DNA of 64,000 nt from Streptomonospora mangrovi (GTDB lineage: Bacteria; Actinomycetota; Actinomycetes; Streptosporangiales; Streptosporangiaceae): NCBI RefSeq assembly GCF_027604915.1, contig NZ_JAJAQC010000028.1:1-64000 (forward strand), given 5' to 3'. The notes beneath the pieces were generated by a model. The model had not been told where the DNA came from, did not search any database, and saw nothing but the letters and a program-made list of their open reading frames with translations. The number at the start of each line of letters is the position of its first letter. Positions within the stretch are counted from its first letter, which is position 1. Of this stretch, positions 9,394-17,176 are shown piece after piece. The position numbers and the translations under genes are program-made.

Positions 9394-9748
9394 GCCCCTA
9401 CTTCACCACGGAACCACCACTGATCACAACAACGATCACAACATAGCCAGCACGGATTTGCCCAGCTGTGTATTACCCCTGGTTTCACGGGCGTCGGGGC
9501 GCAATCGTAGGTATGAAAATTCACAACGCCGTACAACAAGGCGGCCCTGAACGGTGATGTGAACACCGCGCAGGGCCTTGGTCCCCGACCTGAGAGAGCA
9601 GGTGGAAACCCATGAGGAATCCTATAGGTCCGCAATCGCCCTATACGCCGCGCCATTCCACGCGGTACCGACCGCGCCATGCGCGGCCCAGTCGGATCCG
9701 TCCCTATCTGTGGTGGCGGCGGTCCGAGGCGGGGGACAGGGGGCGGCT
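9394..9748. other. Divergent regulatory gap upstream of XRE regulator and HATPase
   Basis: 355 bp of lower GC than its surroundings. It holds the XRE promoter on the minus strand with direct repeats at 9422-9443, and on the plus strand a candidate -10 (GTAGGTAT near 9508) and the small basic ORF at 9612. Nothing else is recognised. Confidence 0.5.
9422..9443 (-). promoter_or_regulatory. Tandem 12-bp-period repeat upstream of XRE gene
   Basis: GATCACAACA occurs at 9422-9431 and again at 9434-9443, 30-50 bp before the XRE start codon. On the minus strand this reads TGTTGTGATC twice. The 12-bp period suits two regulator dimers on one helix face and suggests autoregulation. Confidence 0.4.
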
Positions 9749-9752
9749 GTGA
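9612..9752 (+). CDS. Possible 46-aa Arg/Pro-rich leader protein
   Basis: 46 aa with 12 Arg. It begins MRNPIGPQSPYTPRHSTRYR and has RIRPYLWWRRSE near its end. AGGTGG lies 6 bp before the ATG. Its stop overlaps the GTG of the HATPase gene as GTGA, a classic coupling arrangement that supports both calls. No known family is recognised. It could be a translated leader that couples expression, or a small basic protein. The alternative is that the HATPase frame starts farther upstream (GTG at 9602) and this frame is untranslated. Confidence 0.4.
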   Translation: MRNPIGPQSPYTPRHSTRYRPRHARPSRIRPYLWWRRSEAGDRGRL

Positions 9753-10159
9753 GTGTGGTGAAGCGCTGCCGGGCGTTCTCCAGTTACGTCGATCAGGTCG
9801 CCCATGCCCGGGCGTGGCTGGACGTCACCCTGGGGGACATCGGCCCCGTTCCCGAGGCCGCGCGGGCCGCCGCCGTGCTGCTGCTGTCCGAAGCCGTCAC
9901 CAACGCCATCCTCCACACACAGACCCGCACCATCACGGTCCGCGTCGAGGTCGCCCCCGGGCGGGTGCGGGTGGAGACCGAGGACGAAGGCGCCCCCCAC
10001 AGCACGCCCACCGTGGTGGCCGCCCCTGCCGACGCCGAGCACGGGCGCGGCCTGCGCATCATGAGCGCCTTCGCCGAGGAGTGGGGACCCCTCAACCGGC
10101 GCCCCGGGGTCTACTACGTCGTCGCCTTCGCCCCCGAAGGGGCCGCCGCCGTCACGTGA
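9749..10159 (+). CDS. HATPase anti-sigma-like ATP-binding protein
   Basis: 136 aa from the GTG at 9749; an upstream GTG at 9602 is possible. A single HATPase_c_2 domain has the N box LLLSEAVTNAILHT, G1 (VETEDEGAPHS) and G2 (AEHGRGLRIMSAFAEEWG). It has no receiver or DHp domain. This is the RsbW/SpoIIAB-like type common in actinobacteria, which may hold sigma factors or regulators. Next to an XRE/DUF397 pair it completes a locus like those described as abaA or whiJ in Streptomyces. Probable kinase or ATP-dependent binding activity, partner unknown. Confidence 0.82.
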   Translation: MSVVKRCRAFSSYVDQVAHARAWLDVTLGDIGPVPEAARAAAVLLLSEAVTNAILHTQTRTITVRVEVAPGRVRVETEDEGAPHSTPTVVAAPADAEHGRGLRIMSAFAEEWGPLNRRPGVYYVVAFAPEGAAAVT

Positions 10160-10248
10160 GAGCCCCCGCGACCACCCGCGACCACCCCCGCCCGTGCCGA
10201 GCAAGGCCCCCACGCGGGCGGGGGTGCCCCGACCCCCCGGACGGAGCC

Positions 10249-10455
10249 ATGAGCACCCCGCACCTCCCGCCCCGCTTCTACACCCCCGCCGAAGTCCAGA
10301 ACATGTTCCGCGTCAGCCACTCCACCGTCCGGCGGTGGACCGAGGAGGGCCACCTGCGGACCGTGCGGACCCTGGGCGGCCATCGGCGCATCTACGCCGA
10401 CGACGTGGACGCCCTTTTACGCGGCGAGGAGGCCCCCCACACGTGCGGCGGCTGA
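10249..10455 (+). CDS. BldC/MerR-type HTH DNA-binding protein
   Basis: 68 aa. It is a single helix-turn-helix of the MerR-like excisionase type: FYTPAEVQNMFRVSHSTVRR, WTEEGHLRTVRTLGGHRRI and YADDVDALLRGE. This pattern, including the wing RTLGGHRR, is that of BldC, a small developmental regulator of actinobacteria that binds direct repeats. The ATG has CGGAGCC just before it. It follows the HATPase gene by 89 bp and may be co-transcribed. It could be BldC or a paralogue; one window cannot decide. Confidence 0.8.
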   Translation: MSTPHLPPRFYTPAEVQNMFRVSHSTVRRWTEEGHLRTVRTLGGHRRIYADDVDALLRGEEAPHTCGG

Positions 10456-10516
10456 CTCCGGAGGGGGAGACAGCCGCCGCACCCAAGCCGAATCCGGCGC
10501 CCGATGGGCGTCCGCG

Positions 10517-11128
10517 TCAGTCCAGCCCCCAGCGCGCCCACACGTCGGCGGGGACGCGTTCGACCATTCCGGTCAGCGCCTCGATGCGCGACTCCGGGTC
10601 GAGGGGGCCGCCGCCGTCGCTGGTGCAGATCAGGACGTCGCGGTCGAGCACGAGGTCGGTGAACCCGTGCTCGCGGATGTCGTCGCGCAGCGACTCCGAC
10701 AGCAGCTCCACGGCGAACCGGGTCTCCGGCCCCTCCGCGTAGATGTCGCGGGCGTCCCCGGCGCTGTCGCGGATGTAGAGGTAGGGCACCGGCACCGGCA
10801 GGGACACCGCGTACACCTCGATGGTCTGCCACGGGGCGTCGCGCTCGCCGTGGTGGACGTAGTCGAAGAGGCGGAACAGCCGCCCCCGGTGCCGCCCCGC
10901 GACCTCGTGGCGCACCCGGCCGATGGGACCGGGCGGCAGCGCCGTGCGCGGCCAGCCCTGGATGGCCTGCTGGTTGCGCTCGGAGTAGCGCCAGCCGTGC
11001 GCCTCGGCGAGTTCGCGGCGCCGGGCGGCGCGCACGGGATCGTCGGGCTCGGGCGGCGCGGTGGTGACGGCGGCCCCCGCCGGTGCGGAGCGGTCGGAGG
11101 CGGCGCGGAGGAAGCGCGGACGTCGCAT
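10517..11128 (-). CDS. Conserved actinobacterial protein, unknown function
   Basis: 203 aa, soluble, with AGGGGGCG before the ATG. The first 30 residues are variable. The rest alternates strands and helices: ELAEAHGWRYSERN, RHRGRLFRLFDYVHHGERD, QTIEVYAVSLPVPVPYLYI, RFAVELLSESLRDDI and VERVPADVWARWGLD. The region RGRLFRLFDY...QTIEVYAV resembles uncharacterised proteins in which a phospholipid-associated or LPS-like domain has been suggested, but I cannot name it. It converges with the BldC-like gene. No function is assigned. Confidence 0.7.
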   Translation of the reverse strand: MRRPRFLRAASDRSAPAGAAVTTAPPEPDDPVRAARRRELAEAHGWRYSERNQQAIQGWPRTALPPGPIGRVRHEVAGRHRGRLFRLFDYVHHGERDAPWQTIEVYAVSLPVPVPYLYIRDSAGDARDIYAEGPETRFAVELLSESLRDDIREHGFTDLVLDRDVLICTSDGGGPLDPESRIEALTGMVERVPADVWARWGLD

Positions 11129-11292
11129 GGTCGCCCCCTACCCCGCCGCGCCGTCGGCGAATCCGGCCCGCCCGGCACCCTCGGGCGTGGTTCGCCGGGG
11201 TGCGGCGTGCCCGCCTGCGGCGGCCCTGCGCCCGGCCTCCCCACGCTCCGCGCTTCCGCTTGCGGCGCCCCCGCTCGCGCTGCGGTGCGCGC

Positions 11293-11709
11293 TCATCCCA
11301 GCAGCCTCGGCCACTCGATCGCCGGGCAGCGGTCCATCACCATGGTCCGGCCGGTGCCGCGCACCCGTTCGGCCGCCTCCGGGTCCACCACGCCCAACTG
11401 GAACCACACCGTGGTGATGTCGGGCCGGGCCAGCGCCTGGTCGGCGATCTCCCCGGCGTCGGCCGAGCGGCGGAACACGTCGGCCACGTCCACCTCGAAC
11501 GGGATGTCGGCGAGCGAGGCGTACCCCTGCTCCCCGTGCACGGTCGCCGCACTCGGGTGCACCGGCACGATCCTCTTGCCCCTGCTCTGGAGGAAGCGCG
11601 CCACGCTGTAGGCGGGGCGCGTGGGGTTGTCGCCCAGCCCCACCACCGCCCACACCCGGCTCTCCGTCAGCACCCGCCGGATGGTGTCCTCATCACTGCC
11701 AGCCCTCAT
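11293..11709 (-). CDS. CoA-binding domain protein (YccU-like)
   Basis: 138 aa, the full length for the family. It is a single Rossmann CoA_binding domain: VWAVVGLGDNPTRPAYSVARFLQSRGKRIVPVHP, then VHGEQGYASLADIPFEVDVADVFR, and TVWFQLGVVDPEAAERV. The fold binds CoA as in the succinyl-CoA synthetase alpha subunit, but it has no catalytic partner domain. It starts at an ATG and stands alone between an unknown gene and ugd on the same strand. Role in the cell unknown. Confidence 0.88.
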   Translation of the reverse strand: MRAGSDEDTIRRVLTESRVWAVVGLGDNPTRPAYSVARFLQSRGKRIVPVHPSAATVHGEQGYASLADIPFEVDVADVFRRSADAGEIADQALARPDITTVWFQLGVVDPEAAERVRGTGRTMVMDRCPAIEWPRLLG

Positions 11710-11773
11710 ACCCCCATTGTGCTCCGCACCCCCGGCGACCGGCGCGCGGGGCCGCCGCCGGGCGGGGTGCGGT

Positions 11774-13105
11774 TCAGGGGCGGCCCAGCGCGCGGTAGGT
11801 CCAGCCCCGCGAGCGCCAGTACTGGGGGTCGAGCGCGTTGCGGCCGTCCACGATCCTCGGCTCGGCCACGACCTTGGCGAGTTCGTCAGGGTCGGCGTCG
11901 CGGAACTCCGCCCACTCGGTCAGCAGCAGCACGACCTCGGCGTCGCGGGCGGCCTCCAGCATGCTGTGGGCGTAGCGGAGGTCGGGGTGCTCGCGCTTGG
12001 CGCGCTCCAGCGCCTCGGGGTCGTAGACGGTGACCACCGCGCCCAGCGAGGCGATGGTGGAGGCGACGTCCAGCGCCGGGCTGTCGCGGATGTCGTCGGA
12101 GTTGGGCTTGAACGCCGCGCCCAGCACGCCCACCGTGCGCCCGGCGAAGCTGCCGCCGATCAGCCCGCGCGCGATGTCGACGGTGCGGGCGCGCCGCCGC
12201 TGGTTGATGGCGTCGACCTCGCGCAGGAACGACAGCGCGGGCTCCACCCCGAGTTCGTCGGCGCGGGCCATGAACGCCCGGATGTCCTTGGGCAGGCAGC
12301 CCCCGCCGAAGCCCAGGCCGGGGCCGAGGAACTTGCCGCCGATGCGGTCGTCGTAGGACAGCGCCTCGGCGAGTTTGATGACGTCGGCGCCGGCCGCCTC
12401 CGACACCTCGGCCATGGCGTTGATGAACGAGATCTTGGTCGCCAGGAACGCGTTGGCCGACACCTTCACCAGTTCGGCCGTCGCCAGGTCGGTGACGAGG
12501 AACGGGATCCCCTGCTCCAGTTGCGGCGCGCACAGCCGCCGCATGGCCGCCTCGACCCGGGGGGAGTCGGTGCCCACCACGATCCGGTTGGGCCGCAGGG
12601 TGTCCTCCACCCCGAACCCCTCGCGCAGGAACTCCGGGCTCCAGCCCAGCTCGACCTCGGCCCCGGCGGGCGCCAGCGCCGCGATGCGCTTGGCCAGGCG
12701 CTCGGCGGTGCCCACCGGCACGGTGGACTTGCCGATGATGATGGAGGGGTGGTCCAGCAGCGGCGCGAGGCTGTCGACTGCGGCCTCGACAAAGCTGAGG
12801 TCGGCGGCGTTGGAGTCGGCGCGCTGGGGGGTGCCCACGCACAGGAAGTGGACGTCGGCGAACGCCGCGACCTCGGCGTAGTCGGAGGTGAACCGCAGCC
12901 GCCCGCTGGCGAGGTTGCGGGTGAGCACCTCCTCCAGGCCGGGCTCGTAGAACGGCACGCGTCCGGCGGACAGGCTCTCGATCTTGGTCGGATCGACGTC
13001 GAGGCCCAGCACCTCGAAACCGAGTTCGGCCATGCAGGCGGCATGCGTGGCACCCAGGTACCCGGTGCCGATCACCGAGATCCGGTTGCGCGATTCTGCG
13101 ACCAA
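11774..13105 (-). CDS. UDP-glucose 6-dehydrogenase
   Basis: 443 aa from a TTG start with AAGGA 7 bp upstream. Two Rossmann domains: the NAD site ISVIGTGYLGATHAACM at the N-terminus, the central UDPG_MGDP_dh domain, and the C-terminal UDP-binding GVLGAAFKPNSDDIRDSPAL. The catalytic Cys is C270 in FGGGCLPKDIRAF. It makes UDP-glucuronate in two NAD-dependent oxidations, a precursor for acidic wall polymers. It is the first gene of the glycopolymer locus and has a 482-bp leader. The sequence fits Ugd rather than the HexNAc dehydrogenase at 29.2 kb. Confidence 0.92.
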   Translation of the reverse strand: MVAESRNRISVIGTGYLGATHAACMAELGFEVLGLDVDPTKIESLSAGRVPFYEPGLEEVLTRNLASGRLRFTSDYAEVAAFADVHFLCVGTPQRADSNAADLSFVEAAVDSLAPLLDHPSIIIGKSTVPVGTAERLAKRIAALAPAGAEVELGWSPEFLREGFGVEDTLRPNRIVVGTDSPRVEAAMRRLCAPQLEQGIPFLVTDLATAELVKVSANAFLATKISFINAMAEVSEAAGADVIKLAEALSYDDRIGGKFLGPGLGFGGGCLPKDIRAFMARADELGVEPALSFLREVDAINQRRRARTVDIARGLIGGSFAGRTVGVLGAAFKPNSDDIRDSPALDVASTIASLGAVVTVYDPEALERAKREHPDLRYAHSMLEAARDAEVVLLLTEWAEFRDADPDELAKVVAEPRIVDGRNALDPQYWRSRGWTYRALGRP

Positions 13106-13587
13106 TGGTCCGTCCTTCCCAGCTTTGCTGCCTCGCCGCCGTCCGTGCCGAAGTCCCCGGCCCGCCGCGGCCCTGGAATGGTATATGCGGGTCGCGGCAA
13201 GAGTGGTGCCGGTGGCGGCGCGCGGCGTGCGAGGTTCGCCTCGTGGCGCGGTGCCCGGCCGCGGGTACGGGACGGATCGGTGTGCCGGCGCACCCTGCGC
13301 GGCGCCGGACGCGGCCGACTGTGTACCCCGTGTGCCCGCCGCTACGCGTCGTGGCCCGGTTTTTCGTTCGCCGCCGCTCACGCGCCACGCGGCCGGCGCG
13401 GGGCGGCCGGGGGCCGGCTACCGGTGCTGACGCCCGGTGGACCGGGTGGGAGGACACTGGTCGCGCACCGCTCCCGCGCTGTTCCTGTGATGGTGCGGCC
13501 AGAGGATGGCGAGTCGCGAGCGGCCGGCCGACCACCAGATTACCCGCGGGTAAAAGATGGTGGTAGACCGGCGCCGCCGCAGTCCTC
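13106..13587. other. 482-bp leader of the UDP-glucose dehydrogenase gene
   Basis: No gene is seen here. On the minus strand a candidate -10 (CATATACCAT, near 13180-13190) lies about 80 bp before the TTG start. The distal part is GC-rich. It may carry the ugd promoter and a long untranslated leader. Confidence 0.4.
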
Positions 13588-14385
13588 TCAGCGGGACACG
13601 CCGGGGCCGCTGTCCTCCCAGCGGGGCGGGCGCGAGGGCGCGGTGTCGGTGGGGCCGCCGCCCGGCGGAGCGGAGCGCGGGGGGTCGGTCCAGCCGGCCT
13701 CCGAACCCGCCTGACCCGAGGTGTGGTAGCGCGGCGGCATGCCGTCGGCGTCCCACACCGTGGTGGGCGTGCCCTGGGGCGGGGTGCCCGAGGGGCCGGG
13801 GCCGCCGGGCCGGTCGTCGCGGCGGTGGTGGCGCCCGTGGCCGGGGCCGGTGCCCTCGGCGAACCGGGTGTCGTCGTCGGCGCGGCCGGAGTAGCCGGTG
13901 TCATACCCCGAGCCGTAGTCGGAGTCGTAGCCGGTGTCGCCGGCGCGGTCGTCGCGGCGCCGCCGCCCGCGCCAGCGCGAGGGCCACAGCGCCGAGAACA
14001 CCAGCGCGGCGCCCGCCAGCAGCAGCACCGGCCCCCAGGCGAACCAGGTGTCCGGGGAGTCCGGGGTGAGCAGGTCGCCGGAGCGGGGCAGCGCCTCGGG
14101 TGGAGCGGCGGTGCGCAGGGCGCCCAAGGCGGCAAGCGCCAGCCCGGCCACCAGCGCGGCCAGCGGCGAGATCCGCGACCCCATCAGCAGGCCCAGCAGC
14201 AGTGCGAGGAAGAGCAGCACCCCCACCGGCACCGCCCACTCCGGCGCGCCGGGCACCCGGAGCAGGCCGGGGTCCAGCCCCGCCTCGGCCGGCCACCTCG
14301 GGGCCCAGGCCAGGCCGAAGGCCAGGACCGGTGCCAGCAGGAGGCCGATGAGCAGACCCAGGACGTGACGCAGGGCGTTGGACAT
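13588..14385 (-). CDS. Four-helix membrane protein with disordered tail (paralogue A)
   Basis: 265 aa. Hydrophobic helices at about 7-27, 51-68, 72-92 and 113-133 end at SALWPSRWRGRRRR. The remaining 125 residues are charged, Gly/Pro/Tyr-rich and probably disordered in the cytoplasm. It has GAGGAGG upstream. It is a clear paralogue of the next gene: both start with RH(V/L)xGLLxGLxLAP, both have ARxxPLAA(L/F)VAG in the third helix, and both end the core with PSRWR. No known family is recognised. The position beside an LCP gene suggests a cell-envelope role. Confidence 0.75.
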   Translation of the reverse strand: MSNALRHVLGLLIGLLLAPVLAFGLAWAPRWPAEAGLDPGLLRVPGAPEWAVPVGVLLFLALLLGLLMGSRISPLAALVAGLALAALGALRTAAPPEALPRSGDLLTPDSPDTWFAWGPVLLLAGAALVFSALWPSRWRGRRRRDDRAGDTGYDSDYGSGYDTGYSGRADDDTRFAEGTGPGHGRHHRRDDRPGGPGPSGTPPQGTPTTVWDADGMPPRYHTSGQAGSEAGWTDPPRSAPPGGGPTDTAPSRPPRWEDSGPGVSR

Positions 14386-14459
14386 GGCGACCGCCTCCTC
14401 AGCGTGGACCCTCTACGCTAATCGCGCGCGGGCCGCCCGGCCAGAGGCCGCGCCCGCGC

Positions 14460-15161
14460 TCAGCGGGTCTCGCGCCGGTGGAACTCCCGGGTGTCGCTGG
14501 GGTCGTCCCCGGCCGGCCCGCTCCCCGACCAGGTCGTGCGCGCGCTCGCGCCGCGCCGCAGCGGCGTGGTGGTCTTGGTGGGGTCGTCGTAGGGATCGCC
14601 GTAGGGGTCGTCGTTCACGGGTTCGGCCGCCGGGTCCCCGGCGTGGCCGCCGACCGGACCGCGCCCACCACCGCGCTCCACGGGCGGGGCGGCGGTCGCC
14701 GGGGCGGGCGGGGGCACCGGCAGCGGCGCCGGCGGCGGGTCGCCCGCCCGGTAGGAGCGCCACCGCGAGGGCACCACGGCCGAGATGAACAGCACCGCGC
14801 CCACCAGCAGGCCGGCCGGCAGCCCCGGCCCGCGCGGGTGGAACAGGGAGTCCTGCGGGATCCAGCCCGGCAGCACGGCGTCGACCGAGCCGGGCGCCAG
14901 CACCGGCCACAGCGCGTAGGCCAGCGGCAGGGCGCCGGCGACGAACGCGGCCAGCGGGGTGACGCGCGCGCCGGCGAGGAACCCGCACACCACCCCCACC
15001 GCCATCAGCGTGCCCACGGCCGCCAGCGCGAGCGGCGAGAACCCCTCGGTGCCGCCCCGCAGGACGTTGGGGTACAGCTCGCCGCAGGCCCAGGCCAGCG
15101 CCAGCCACAGCGGCGGCGCCAGGGCGAGCCCGGCGAGCAGTCCGGTCAGATGGCGCAGCAT
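14460..15161 (-). CDS. Four-helix membrane protein with disordered tail (paralogue B)
   Basis: 233 aa with AAGGAGG upstream. The four-helix core (1-135) matches the downstream paralogue in layout: RHLTGLLAGLALAPPLWLAL, a MAVGVVCGFLAGARVTPLAA segment, then GLLVGAVLFISAVVPSRWRS. A disordered Pro/Gly/Asp-rich tail follows, with three repeats of DPYGDPYDD type and a basic end. It lies 78 bp after the LCP gene on the same strand, so LCP, B and A may form one operon. Function unknown. Confidence 0.75.
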   Translation of the reverse strand: MLRHLTGLLAGLALAPPLWLALAWACGELYPNVLRGGTEGFSPLALAAVGTLMAVGVVCGFLAGARVTPLAAFVAGALPLAYALWPVLAPGSVDAVLPGWIPQDSLFHPRGPGLPAGLLVGAVLFISAVVPSRWRSYRAGDPPPAPLPVPPPAPATAAPPVERGGGRGPVGGHAGDPAAEPVNDDPYGDPYDDPTKTTTPLRRGASARTTWSGSGPAGDDPSDTREFHRRETR

Positions 15162-15239
15162 GGCGGCCTCCTTGGGGGATCGGCTCCGGGGCGGCGCCCC
15201 CGTCCTCCACGCTATCCGCCGGCGCCGCCGGGCGGCGGG

Positions 15240-16796
15240 TCAGTCGGCGCAGACGGTCTCGGCGGCGGTGGCGGGCCCGCCCTCGCCGCCGGCGGGCGCC
15301 TCGGGCGAGGGGGAGGGGGAGGCGGCCGCGTCGGCGGCCTCGGGCGGCCGGACCTCCTGGTAGTTGAACCCCAGCACCACCTGGACGCGGTCGCCCAGGC
15401 CGGGGTCCTCCTCCAGGGTCGCCCCGGGGACGCTGTCGGCGACCACGGCGGCCTCGGCCCGGTGGTCGGGGCCGTGGCGCAGCACGGTCTCGGCCACGTC
15501 GGCGCTGGACCAGTTGCCCGGGGTGCCGGCCACCCGGAACCCGGCGTCGGTGAACGCGGTGCCGGCCTGGGCGCCCAGCCCAGCGATCCCGGTGCCGTTG
15601 AAGACCTCCACTTCGATGTCCTCGGGGCGTGGGGCCGCGTCCCCGCCGCCCGCGCCGCCGCCGCTCCCGCCGCCGGAGCCCGCGTCCTCGCCGCCCTCCA
15701 GCGGCTTGTCGGCGGAGATCTTGGCGAACATGTCGGCCGCCGCGGCGGTGTCCCAGGTGACGGCGACGTCGCCGCGCGGCGTCCAGAAGTCGGTGCTCTC
15801 CAGCGGCACCTGCGCGAACGTGACGTCCTTGAGGCTGATGTCGCGCATCTGCCCGGCCAGGTCGTTGAGCGCGGCGGAGTCCAGCCCCTCGTCCACGGTG
15901 ACGGCGCCCAGCGCGGTGTCGAGGAAGGCGCCGAAGCGCTGGGGGTCGGTGAGGGTGTCGGTGCTCAGCGCGGTCTGGAGCATGGCCGCCACCACCTGCT
16001 GCTGGCGGTCGATGCGGTCGATGTCGCCGCCGGCGGTCTGGCGGGTGCGGGCGAAGGCCAGCGCCTCGGTGCCGTCCACGCGGTGGGTGCCCGCCGGCAT
16101 GTCCAGGCGCGCCTTGGGGTCGTTGATGGGCTCGGGCAGGCACACCTCGATGCCGCCGAGCGCGTCCACCACGTCCACGAACCCGGCGAAGTCGACCTCG
16201 ACGTAGTGGTCGATGCGCACGTTGGTGGCCGACTCCACGGTCTGCACCGCCAGCGACGGGCCGCCGTAGGAGTAGGCGGCGTTGATCTTGTCCTCGCCGT
16301 GGCCGGGGATGTCCACCCAGGAGTCGCGGGGGATGCCCACCACGGTGACGTGGTCGCGGGCGTGGTTGAGGTGGACCAGCATCATGGTGTCGGAGCGGCG
16401 GCCGTCGGCCTGGCCCACGCCGAGGTCGGCGCGCCGGCCCCGGTCCATGCCGTCGCGGGTGTCGGACCCGATGACCAGGAAGTTCAGCGCGCCGGTGGCG
16501 CCGGCGGCGGGCCGGTCGCCATCGGCGAGGTCGCCGAACACGTCGAACCGGTTCATCTGGCCGGAGACCCACCCCGACAGCGACCACGCGGTGCCCGACG
16601 CCAGCAGCACCAGCACCGACATGGTCCCCGCGAGCAGCAGCAGGGTGCGCTTGCGGCGCACCCGGGGGCTGGGCGGGGTGAACGCCCGGCGCCGGCCGGG
16701 CTCGGGCGGAAGGGGCGCGGAGCGCACGCGGTGGAACTCCGCGCCGCGGTCGGCACGGCCGCCGCCGCGCCGGTCGTCGCCTCGGCGGTCGCTCAC
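15240..16796 (-). CDS. LytR-CpsA-Psr (LCP) family ligase with LytR_C domain
   Basis: 518 aa from the GTG at 16796 with GGAGG 5 bp upstream. A basic cytoplasmic tail (1-50) is followed by one membrane anchor (about 51-72). The LCP domain (about 105-260) has FLVIGSDTRDG, RSDTMMLVHLNHARDHVTVVGIPRDSWVDIPG, KINAAYSYGG and FARTRQTAGGDIDRIDRQQQ, with the Arg/Asp residues that bind pyrophosphate. A Gly-rich hinge leads to a C-terminal LytR_C domain (about 390-495). LCP enzymes attach teichoic acid or other glycopolymers to peptidoglycan, which fits this locus. Confidence 0.93.
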   Translation of the reverse strand: MSDRRGDDRRGGGRADRGAEFHRVRSAPLPPEPGRRRAFTPPSPRVRRKRTLLLLAGTMSVLVLLASGTAWSLSGWVSGQMNRFDVFGDLADGDRPAAGATGALNFLVIGSDTRDGMDRGRRADLGVGQADGRRSDTMMLVHLNHARDHVTVVGIPRDSWVDIPGHGEDKINAAYSYGGPSLAVQTVESATNVRIDHYVEVDFAGFVDVVDALGGIEVCLPEPINDPKARLDMPAGTHRVDGTEALAFARTRQTAGGDIDRIDRQQQVVAAMLQTALSTDTLTDPQRFGAFLDTALGAVTVDEGLDSAALNDLAGQMRDISLKDVTFAQVPLESTDFWTPRGDVAVTWDTAAAADMFAKISADKPLEGGEDAGSGGGSGGGAGGGDAAPRPEDIEVEVFNGTGIAGLGAQAGTAFTDAGFRVAGTPGNWSSADVAETVLRHGPDHRAEAAVVADSVPGATLEEDPGLGDRVQVVLGFNYQEVRPPEAADAAASPSPSPEAPAGGEGGPATAAETVCAD

Positions 16797-17176
16797 AGCA
16801 TCCTCCGTCCGCTCCGGCCGCCGGCCGGCGTGCGCCGGCGGCGCGGGCCGGCGGTGCACGGCGTGCACGGCTTCCCGGCCCCTCGACCCGCGTCCTCTAG
16901 GTTGTCACCGAATCCACCGATCGGTCGCCCGATGTCGCCTGTCGGCGTGTTGCCCCTCTTGCCGCACGTGCGCCCGGCGCGAGGGGCCGCCCGCACCTTG
17001 GGACGCACGCGGCGCGGACACGGTTCGGCCGCCCTGTGGTTCCCCGGGGAAACGCGCCCAAACGCCGCCCGCGCCGGGGCTCCCGGGCCGGCGGCGGCGC
17101 CCGCCGCGTGGCCGGACCCGGCCCCCGGGTGCAGTACCGTTGCGTCTGCGAAGCCGCGAAGGAGCCTCGCGACCCG
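16797..17176. other. Divergent gap between LCP and glycosyltransferase genes
   Basis: 380 bp without a gene. It should hold the promoters of the LCP-membrane protein operon and of the plus-strand glycosyltransferase. A candidate is TCTAGGTTGTCACC near 16896. AAGGAG at 17158 serves the next gene. Confidence 0.45.
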
